Assembly (NCBI GenBank): GCA_019828565.1
Contig: JAHDYR010000069.1
Coordinates: forward strand, 1 to 64,000
Direction of reading: 5' to 3'
From: Carpediemonas membranifera
Lineage: Eukaryota; Fornicata
DNA length: 64,000 nt
Shown: one piece after another, positions 43,450 to 51,702 of the stretch
Layout of the letters: each line of letters starts with the position of its first letter
Numbering within the stretch: the first letter of the stretch is position 1
Notes under the pieces: generated by a model
Told to the model about the DNA's origin: nothing
The model's input: only the letters and a program-made list of their open reading frames with translations
Databases searched by the model: none
Position numbers and translations under genes: made by a program

Positions 43450-46400
43450 CTACACTAACGTGCTATATATACACATCCCTTTAGACTCTGCACTCTTCCC
43501 TCCACTGCTTTGGTATGGCTCGTTACTCATGCATCTCTTGATCTGGTTCGTCGCTCTCGTGCTCCATTCCGATGCGTAGGAGCTCTTCTTCCTCGTCGCT
43601 TCCGTTGGCGGCGGCAAGCGCCTCCTCAAGCCTGGCCTCGAGGACTCTGTTTGTTTCACGGAGCCTGAGGCTGGCTCTTTGAAGGCCTCCGATTTCTCGG
43701 CGATGCGCTGGAGGCGCTGGCGCTCGCTCGCTCCTCTTGCTAGGGCTTCCCTTTCCTTGGCCAGCTGGCCTTGGAGGTGGGCAACCTCGTTGTTCAGCCG
43801 GGAGACTTCCTCTTCGTAATGGCTCATGATCCGCTGCCGCTCTTCTTCAGCTCTTCGCTCCACCTCCGCTTGGAAGAGGGCTTGGATGTAGGCACCCATC
43901 TGATCGACCGTGCCCAGTCTTGGGTTTGGGGGCCTCTTCCCTTCGGGGCCACGCCCGGCGGGGGCCGGTGCTCGAAAGCCTGGCTCAGAGGCATCGCCGG
44001 GGGTTGGCCTCTTTGTGAGGCGTGAGGATCGCCTGTCCCGGGGCCGGGTGGGGGGGTTCATTCCTCTGGGAGTGGGGTAAGCAGGGCTTACCTGGTGCGC
44101 ATTAGGGGTGATGATTGCCCTTGGGGTGGGGTGGGCGGGGGTTACCTGGCGCGGGTTGGGGGTGGGGTTTGTTTCCCCTTGGAGCCTGCTGGGGGAGGGG
44201 GTGGCGTTCACCTTCCTTTGAGATGGGTTCGGGGTGGGGACCTGTCGGTTCTCGGTGAGCGGGCCCTCAAGCAGCCCTAGGGCCGGCCACTCCATGCCTT
44301 GGTGAATCTCGTTGGTGAGCCTCTCCCGGTGCTCTTCGAGGCAGGCTCTAAGCGCGGCCCTTGCCGCGGTCACAGCCTCTTTTGCTCTCGCTGCGACCTG
44401 TGCCCGTCGTTGTTCTGGGTGTACGGGAAGTCCCACAGGCGGATGGGGGTAGTCTCATCATGGGACTGCATCCCAGGGCCAGGGTGCCGTCGTATTGGGG
44501 TTCGCCCAAGGCGCTCGGGCGGCGTCTTCCAGGCTCCCCTCCTTGTTCTACTGTGCGGATGCCCCAGTCTAGGGGAAGAACCGAGGGGAAGAAGTTGACA
44601 TAATGCCTGGGCCCTCTATCTTGGCGCCGGAGTTCCGCGCTTACGATGAGTTTCGGGACGCCCGCTGGTGCTCTATCGCCGATGTTCACCAGGCAGTGGG
44701 TGAGCCGGTGTCTCAGCTGCTGGGCTGAGCCCCCATGCATCATGTCATGCTTATGGAGCGGGACCAGCGAGGCTGCCTGGGATAGGGTCAGGAGCTCGGG
44801 GTGGAGTTTGACCGGGAGTTGCTCCATGACCCTGGGGGTCCAGGGTGGTACGGTTGCCATAGAAGTCTGGCCAGTAGCCCTTCTCCCTTGCTACGCGGCG
44901 CCTACCGTTCCACTCGGATAGGAGCTCCACGACCAGGGGTCTCGTGCTTGGGCAGGAGTCCGGGCTGAGAACGGCTACGCCCCTCCTTTCAAGGACCCTT
45001 AGGATTCCTTTTCCTGTGCTGAACTCTTGCGCGGTCGTGTTGGCCATGTGGATTTCCTTCGGACGCGGCTTGGTGGTAAAGATCACGTGCTGTAGTTGCC
45101 CCAGGGGTGTGATGACCTCTCGCCCTCTATGGCGGTTGATCTCTACAGCCAGGTCTGGGACCCCGTGTCCTACTCTAATGATGGGGCTTTTGTGCCCCCG
45201 TCACTTTCCCTCCTCGTGCGATTAGTTCCGCTCCCACATCAGCCCAGGTCCACGGGTTATACAGCATGTGGATGGCCAGGGAGAGTCTTGTGTAGAAGAG
45301 CGATACATCCGCAAGCGCACAGTGACAGTAGGCTGGTGCGTTTCTGTGATAGGGGCACAGCCCCTTGGGTTCCCTTCTCCTTTGCTGGTCGCGGGTCCAG
45401 ACCTTGGCCTGCTCGGCTGCCTTCTGGTCCTCCTGTGGGAGGGTCTCTCGGACCGGGCGGTCCTCCTGGGAGGGGGGGTAGAAGAGGGTGAGGGTGCTAT
45501 TGAGACGGGGGTACACCGCATCTAGGCCGGCTTCATCGATTAGGTGGGTGGCTACCCATGCCCTGGCCGTGGAATCCGGTACGTATTTGGCGCTCGTGAG
45601 GACACTTCGTTCAGCTTCCACCCCTTTGGCAGTCAGGTGGATGAACGCGTTATGGTGTCCTTCGAGACGCCGGAGGGCATCGATCATTTCCGCGCACCAT
45701 GTGGTGCTGTTTGGGAATGTGCTTTCGAATCCCTGGGGGCCTGCCCAGTGGTGATGTCGACGAAGGTGGCTGGGGGCAACCGTGGAGAATTCTTGAGCTC
45801 ATCAGAGCCTGGTCGAGGTCGGCCACCCGAATATCTTCGCCTAACATCCCGTGCAGACTGGCGACGATATTCCCGTTGGCGGGGTCAAAGACTATGACCG
45901 CCCCTTCGCATATGACGGCCTCATCCCCCGCCTTGGATGCGGGTTTGGACGCTTCGAAGTCAATGCATCCGATCAGCATCCTCTTGCCCTGCGGGTTGGT
46001 GAGCGGGCAGGACGGGGGGAGTCTGCTGTTGGCTGACAGTTCTCTACCCCTTGGCGGGTTGACGTCACTATCACTGCCAGGGACTCTTCTGGCCGAGTCG
46101 TCGGCGTTGGGCCGGGGGCCATCTTGGGTACCCCCGGTCTCCGAGCCCGCACTTTCGCCGCTGGGCATGGTGGCGGGGTTCCCCCCGCTAGTTGGGTTCC
46201 AACCTGCTTCGCCCCCCAATGAACGAGGGGGCGACTGGATCGCCCATGTTGGGTTGGCCAGTGGTCGGGTCGCCGCCGTTGTGCGGGGCAACGCCCAGGT
46301 TGCCCCTGGTGGGTGGGTCCGTCCTTGGGCCGCCGTTGGGCGGGCTATCACCTGCACTTGCTCTGCCATTATTCGGTGGGGGGGTGACCGGGTTGCCCTC

Positions 46401-47864
46401 GTGGGGTGGGTTGTCGGTTTGCTCGTTGCCCTTGGGCGGGCCGTCCCCTGTGGATTCGGTGGCGAGCAGCTTGGTACCCTGGTCCGCCATCCAGATGTTT
46501 GCGATCCTGCTAACGAGGGTGGAAGCGTCGCAGAGGTCCGGGTGGATGAACTCAGGGGCCGGCATTGGCCGGGTAGTAGTATCCCATGCGGCCCACAGCT
46601 CTTTGAAGCCCGGAACCGTCCAGCGAAGCACTAAGTCTTCGGCCTCACTGCGCGCTAGCTCGTCGCCGGCAATGTTGAGGGCTGAATCCGTGGGTGTCCT
46701 GCTAACCAACACAGGTCTGGTCACCCCATCGGTCCTGCTGTAGACAGCTATCGCGGAGAACATGCCACCTTCCCAGGGCTTGACGGCCTGTCCGTCAAGG
46801 GGGGGGAAGCCTCCTGCTGGGGGTCTGGGGCTAAGGGGGACGGGGGCATCCTCCCAGGCCCGACCTAGGGCCACCCACTTGTTGTTGACGTTGTTGTGGG
46901 CTCTGTCCGCACCTGGCGCTTTCGCTGAGCCGGCTGTGGCTTGGCCGCCTGCCTTGAGGAGCCAGGCGGCGCTCTGCTGGCCGAACCTTGTCCTGATCCC
47001 AGGCCCTGTGAGGCTTTGGTGACCTGCGGCCTTGAATGTGCTGGCAACTAGCTCGAACAGCAAGGATCTAGCCGGTGGCGGGCTTGATACCTTGAAGTTG
47101 GCGGCGTTATCCCTCGAGAAGATCACTGTGGTGTTGTTGCACTTGGCGAGGATGGAATCGGCTGCTCTTCGGACTTTTTGCCACTCTTCGGTCGTAGCTA
47201 AGCGTTTTCCAAGCTTGGTGAGCTCTGTTCCAGCTTCGTCTACATCATTCCCCCGGCCCATGGCTTGTTGGGGGAACTTTGTGTTTGTGGCCGAAATTGG
47301 TCTCGAAAAGTCGGAGGGGGAAAGTCGGCATGAATCCCCCGGAGGGGGAGCCCTCCCTGCCCGCCTCGCCTGTAGGCGCCGTTGCCGGCGCTCGTAGGCT
47401 GGGAAACCCGGGGTCAGGGAGTAATCGGCCTTGGAGGTGAACATCACGAAGGCCGGCCCGCATCGGGGCAGTGGCCGGCGCTGTTGGTCCTCGCGGTGGA
47501 TTTTCCAGGCCGCCTGGCTTACCCACCATGGCCTTCCGGTTATCAGGGCGTAGTGGTATAGCAGGATGTCATTTTCTAGCATTTGGGTAGCCGTTATTTC
47601 CCTTTCTCGGCTGGGATTCTGCCACCACTGTAGCTGGTGATCCACTCCTGGGGGGAAGGGATCCTTTATCTTGCTATACCCTTTTAGGTCGCCGTACATC
47701 CGGATCAAGTCGGCGATTTTCTCGGTTCTCGTGCGCTCCTTGCGTAGAGGAGGCCCTATGGGATGCTCGGGGAGGAGATCTTCTGCTCGGGCAACGTACC
47801 CGCCCTGTGGGTTCCTGGGAAACGCGTCCATTGCCGGCCGGTGGCTCGGATGAGGAGTGTGCAT
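43450..47864 (-). pseudogene. LINE-C ORF1 with DEDDh exonuclease-like region (several frameshifts)
   Basis: Starts MHTPHPSHRPAMDAFPRNPQ at 47864. The first ~470 residues are uncharacterised (for example ITATQMLENDILLYHYALIT), followed by a Pro/Gly/Asn-rich repeat-like segment. After a frame change in a C-run near 46210 comes LIGCIDFEAS, resembling ExoI of DEDDh nucleases. After another frame change near 45750 come IHLTAKGVEAERSVL (ExoII-like, Glu for Asp) and YCHCALADVSLF (ExoIII H-x4-D). Later frames encode a conserved-looking segment (ELRRQDRGPRHYVNFFPS), then a C-terminal coiled coil (RIMSHYEEEVSRLNNEVAHL). Further frame changes fall near 45170, 44850 and 44440. The exonuclease reading is motif-based only. 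Confidence 0.6.
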
Positions 47865-49499
47865 TTTAGTGCTCCATCACCTGATCACACCATAGCCTTG
47901 TGGCGTTGCACGTTGGCCTTTCCGAGCAGGGGCGGGGAGGTGTGGCCTATTGCCTGAGATGCGGGGTCGGTTGCGAACCTTGTAGCCATAATATGGGTTC
48001 ACCACATTTGGTTCCTGTTACACCCATTAGCCCGCCTGGCGACTACCACCAAGGCCCAGGCATTGCCGCAGCTAAGGTTCAGCCTTCTAAGGTACCTGAT
48101 TCCCCTCTTGGCCCCTCATGCCGATCACCTCCAAGGCCCAGGCATTGCCGCGGCGGAGCCCCAGACCCCTAGAGAGGGCTGGGGGTCGGATTCTTCCACC
48201 ACATCGTCCTCTGTGGAGGAGCTGCCCCCCGGGTCATTGGCATTGCCTTCCTCCCGCAGCGCCCGCGCCTCTGCTCCCAACCTGGTGGGATGGGGCCTCA
48301 GGAGTCCTCAACGCCGACTCTTCCGCTCCTTCCAGGGGAAAGCCGTCCCCCGCCGCCTCCAGCTGGCCCGGTCCCCTGCTTCCCCCGGTCCTCACAACGG
48401 CGAGGGCGCTGCCCCGTTTGTCACGCCATTGGCTTCCTCCCCAGCTGGGGCTCGCACCGTTCGTCAGCCTGTGGCTCCACTTGCGTCAGCCCTCGACGCT
48501 CTCAGCACTTTGGATCGCATCGCCATGGACTGGCACTCGTGTGCCTATGCCTTCGTGGACATGCTCCATGAGGGGACCGACGAGGATCAGCCTGTCGAGA
48601 ACCTACAGGCCATTTTGGCATTCCAGCGCACTTCTCAGTCCCAGATGGTTATGTATCGCAGCAGCAGGGGCGCTCTTGAGCGGGCCCTTAGGCAGTATGT
48701 CCCTTCGGTTTCCCATTTCCTTGCCGACGGAAGCCCCTCAGTGGAGTTCCTGGGCGCCGGGACTCCTCAGTAAACACCCAGGGTTGAATGGGGGTTGAGA
48801 CCATGTTGCTGCTGTTCCTTGCGGTATCTGCCTACCACTCGGGTTGCTGGGCCCCGGCATTCTCCCCTTCTCCCAGCGGGGGAGCGCGGCCACAGGGCGC
48901 CATTTGGGTTTCCCTCCAGTTGCGCGTCATTCCTACTAAATTCATGAGTTCATACCTTGGTTTCGGCTTGGTTGCAGTGGTGAGGGCCCTTGGCATGTTG
49001 CTGGGGGCTCCTCTGGACGTTCTTTGCCCTGTGGGTTGAGGAACGTCCGGGCGGTAAGCTTCCCTTGGTCTTTTGGATGGTAATATCCCATCAGACCGCT
49101 CACCGGGGGCTCCATGCCCATACGGGTTTCGTTGCCCCAGAGGGTGCACTTTAGGGAGCACAGAGAACCAACCCAAGCACAGCGCCCGTCCGCTAGCGGG
49201 TTATACAAGGCAGGCAGGGTGGTTTCAGGGCGACGGCTCGTGCCTCCGGCGCTCGCATCTTCCAGTTTTCTGCCACCGGCCCGTTTCGCTTCCGTTTGAC
49301 TTGGTCTCAGGCGATCTCATCGAGGAGGCTAGAGAGAGGCCTCGTGCGCCCTATGGGTAGAAGTGGTAAAGAGTTATGCTGTTCCTGCTGGTATTCCCCG
49401 AGCAGGAGAACTCCCGATGCTGAATTGACCAAAATGTGGCATTCCACGCTATAGGTCACCGCCGCTCTGTTTTGAGCTCTATAAACCTCGAAAGAATCG
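47865..49499. other. Region of unclear origin between LINE-C and D7
   Basis: No certain gene. A plus-strand open frame (48063-48773) lacks an early ATG; its N-terminal part is Pro/Ser/Ala-rich and its end looks helical (DRIAMDWHSCAYAFVDMLHE, VENLQAILAFQRTSQSQM), so it may be a fragment of an element ORF. AAGGCCCAGGCATTGCCGC is duplicated 83 bp apart (near 48050 and 48133). The rest shows LINE-C-like base composition and the CCCTGTGGGTTG box. Confidence 0.4.
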
Positions 49500-50206
49500 C
49501 CAATGGCTATCATTCCTCGGCGCTTGGCTTTGTTCCGGTTGGTGATTCCAACTTTCCATACCGGACATTTTAACTGTGGCCGACGCTGCTGGAGCCCTGC
49601 TCCTGAAAATTCCGACGCTTACGCTTGCCCTTAGTCTTGGCCTTAGCGAGGATCGTCTCGATCTCCATCTCAGACTTCGGGGGCGTGGCTCGCAGGGCTG
49701 CAGTGGCGTAGTCACAGACGTTGTCGTCGTAGTCGTCCTTGAGGAGAAGGACCTTGAACCGGCTCAGGAGACGGAGCAGTAGATCGTTCACGTCGATTGA
49801 GTGCGGGTCCGCGGTCGTCAGGAGACGCATGATCTCGCGTAGGAACTTGGCTTCGTCGCGGGGCCCGTACCTCTTGGGGAGCTCCAAATCGAACAAGAAG
49901 GACGGAAAGCCTTGGAAGGTTCCCTGGGTTGCTTGCTCATCGGTTTCTAGCTCGTACTCTTCTTGTTCTACCTCCCTCTGGATGGATCTTTCCTCGATGT
50001 TCTCCATCTTCGTTTTCATGAACTCCAATGTGGCAGTTACGTTGTTGGTAAACTTTCGGAACTCTTCCTGGGATACAGGAGGTTCTGCGGACGTGCCCGA
50101 TGTGCCTTCGGGCATTCGAAATTCTGATGCCATAAACTGCACGTTTCCGTGCGCCCTCTCGGGCGTCTCAGCACCCCGGGTGCCAATGGGCTCGAGTGGT
50201 ACTCTT
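49500..50206 (-). mobile_element. D7: 5' fragment of a YR retrotransposon
   Basis: Terminal A unit plus gag only. The sequence downstream of gag (49500-49569) holds the first few codons of what would be an RT leader, and then similarity is lost. The A-unit end (50095-50200) is present in inverted orientation at 50966-51071. Confidence 0.65.
49570..50133 (-). CDS. D7 Gag-like protein
   Basis: 187 residues starting MASEFRMPEGTSGTSAEPPV within the structured A unit. An N-terminal coiled coil (EFRKFTNNVTATLEFMKTKM) is followed by a helical domain with ELPKRYGPRDEAKFLREIMR; the Gag of D5 has the equivalent MPKRFGLEDEARFVYKTMNR, so the two are homologous. The C-terminus is basic (KTKGKRKRRNFQ). 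Likely a nucleic-acid-binding structural protein. Confidence 0.72.
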   Translation of the reverse strand: MASEFRMPEGTSGTSAEPPVSQEEFRKFTNNVTATLEFMKTKMENIEERSIQREVEQEEYELETDEQATQGTFQGFPSFLFDLELPKRYGPRDEAKFLREIMRLLTTADPHSIDVNDLLLRLLSRFKVLLLKDDYDDNVCDYATAALRATPPKSEMEIETILAKAKTKGKRKRRNFQEQGSSSVGHS

Positions 50207-50636
50207 ACATCGCGCTAACAGGTTACCTCGGGTAACGGGCCGTGAGCGGAGGGCAATGAGATCGCCTCGCTCCGGCATGGTTATGCGCCGACCAGGCGAG
50301 CCGCGCAGTTTATGCGGGCAGAATTGGGGCTACATCAGCTCTAATGTCACCTTGGGTGACGCCATCCGCAAGAGACGATCAATCGTTGCGCGGGTGCACT
50401 TTAAGCAGGCAGAATGGTAGAAACTTCGGCTCCGCCGACCGTCTCCCGTCTGCCCGCATCGGCCAAGGCCGATGTTCGGCTCATCCGGTAAGATGAGCAC
50501 GTTCGACTTACATAGGTTGCCGGAGCGCAGGTAGGTCCCGAATATTTACTTAGGAGACCGGGGGTTTCTAAAGTAAATCTTCTCCCCCCCGTTGGATATC
50601 AAGCGTAGTATGTGAGAAAGGCTTGCCAGTCAAGCG
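50207..50636 (+). repeat. Diverged YR-element terminal unit
   Basis: Resembles the D1 A-spacer-B unit in order and in several segments: GTTACCTCGGGTAACGGGCC hairpin, GCAGTTTATGCGGGCAGAAT box, a C-run and GTTGGATATCAAGCG in place of the D1 GTTGGTTAATG. It also has a second box, GTGCACTTTAAGCAGGCAGA, near 50393. It has no coding content; it looks like a solo terminus of a related element. Confidence 0.6.
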
Positions 50637-50950
50637 TGGCGCTACATCGTCAGTAAGGTTACCTCGGGTAACGGGCCCGGAGCGGAGGGCGATGTGATAG
50701 CCTCACTCCGGGCAAAAGGTGTTTCGCCGGTCAGGCGAGTCACGCAGTTTATGCGGACAGAATGGCGCAAGGTTCGGATCCGCCGGATCCGACGGCACGG
50801 TACCAGTTACGACTGGTATACTCCTTCTCCCTCGGTAAGCGGAGAGGACTTCACGTTTAACTTACACTAGCTTCCTCGTTAACATTGTGTAAATTAAGCG
50901 CCCCCCCCGTTGGTTAATGAAAAGAATGTCATGAGGCTAGGATAGCTAGC
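50637..50950 (+). repeat. Solo A-spacer-B unit of the D1 family
   Basis: 314 bp matching the D1 A2-spacer-B2 (15162-15478, 317 bp) in inverse orientation, with few differences; the length difference is the G/C homopolymer (8 versus 11). No internal element is attached on either side. It is the analogue of a solo LTR for a split-direct-repeat element, or the footprint of a cDNA circle junction. Confidence 0.9.
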
Positions 50951-51205
50951 GTAGAAAATTCGAGCACCACTCGAGCCCATTGGCACCCGGGGTGCTGAGA
51001 CGCCCGAGAGGGCGCACGGAAACGTGCAGTTTATGGCATCAGAATTTCGAATGCCCGAAGGCACATCGGGCCTAAAGGAGCCCGAGAAGAATAAATCCTT
51101 TACCCCCCCTTTGGGAGTATGAGTTCCTGTCACAGGACCATCACTGGCACCTGCGCGCGCCGATCAATGTGCACTTTAGGTCACACTTCGAAACGCATCG
51201 GCAGG

Positions 51206-51688
51206 ATGTCTGATAACGAAGACCTGCCGCCGCAAGACAGTCCCGATGAGCTTAACAAGCGTATCGAGAAGCTGGAGCGCTTGGTTAAGATACAATCGGA
51301 AGCAATTTTGGAGCAGCAAGCAGAAGCAGCTCGCCGTCCACTGTTCCTGGAGATGCCAAAGAGGTTCGGCCTCGAAGATGAGGCCAGATTCGTATACAAG
51401 ACCATGAATAGGATCGAGAACGGCGCAAAGATGAAGGAGATCGGGAACATTCTCTTTGCAAGAATCCAGTACCTTCTAATCAAGGACGTGTACACTGACG
51501 CTACTGCAGAGCGGTTCGAGAACTATTGCAAGGCGAAGGGCGTGCCTGATCGCGACGAGGTCCTGGAACTGGCGGCCCGCGCCAAGTCTAAGGGCGATAA
51601 GCGCGACGCTAATTTTCGCCGCGGTGGCCGCGCTCAGGACCGAGGTCGCACTCAGACAGGATCCTCCGGCAAGAGAGCCCACACCTAA
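51206..51688 (+). CDS. D5 Gag-like protein
   Basis: 160 residues starting MSDNEDLPPQDSPDELNKRI: an N-terminal coiled coil, a central helical domain (FLEMPKRFGLEDEARFVYKT) homologous to D7 Gag, and a basic, Arg/Gly-rich C-terminus (FRRGGRAQDRGRTQTGSSGK) in place of a zinc knuckle. The stop is 14 bp before the pol ATG. The ATG at 51206 is preferred because the upstream extension lacks similarity. Confidence 0.8.
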   Translation: MSDNEDLPPQDSPDELNKRIEKLERLVKIQSEAILEQQAEAARRPLFLEMPKRFGLEDEARFVYKTMNRIENGAKMKEIGNILFARIQYLLIKDVYTDATAERFENYCKAKGVPDRDEVLELAARAKSKGDKRDANFRRGGRAQDRGRTQTGSSGKRAHT

Positions 51689-51702
51689 CCCTCTTTCCAT
51701 GC

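Larger units (their letters stand above)
36741..47960 (-). mobile_element. LINE-C: APE-type non-LTR retrotransposon (5' boundary approximate)
   Basis: Minus-strand element with ORF1 (47864 to 43450), a 655-bp non-coding gap, ORF2 with APE endonuclease and RT (42794 to 37906, split by a DNA transposon), and a 3' UTR of about 1.16 kb. At its 3' end the coding strand reads a pyrimidine-rich tail (TTCTTTCTTCTTTCTTTCC), not poly-A. Both ORFs are broken by several frameshifts in homopolymers. The 5' end is placed just upstream of the ORF1 start and could lie further right. Confidence 0.7.
50095..51071. repeat. 106-bp inverted repeat (D7 A unit), arms 50095-50200 and 50966-51071
   Basis: The two arms are the same 106-bp A-unit segment in opposite orientation, 765 bp apart. 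Each contains three adjacent hairpins (GCACC/GGTGC, CGCCC/GGGCG, GCACG/CGTGC) followed by the box GCAGTTTATGGCATCAGAAT. The right arm continues only 50-60 bp before a different sequence, so it is an isolated terminal unit. Confidence 0.88.

Noticed and set aside
48063-48773. 236-residue plus-strand gene
   Set aside because: The open frame has no ATG before about residue 155 and no recognised domain; kept only as part of an unassigned region.
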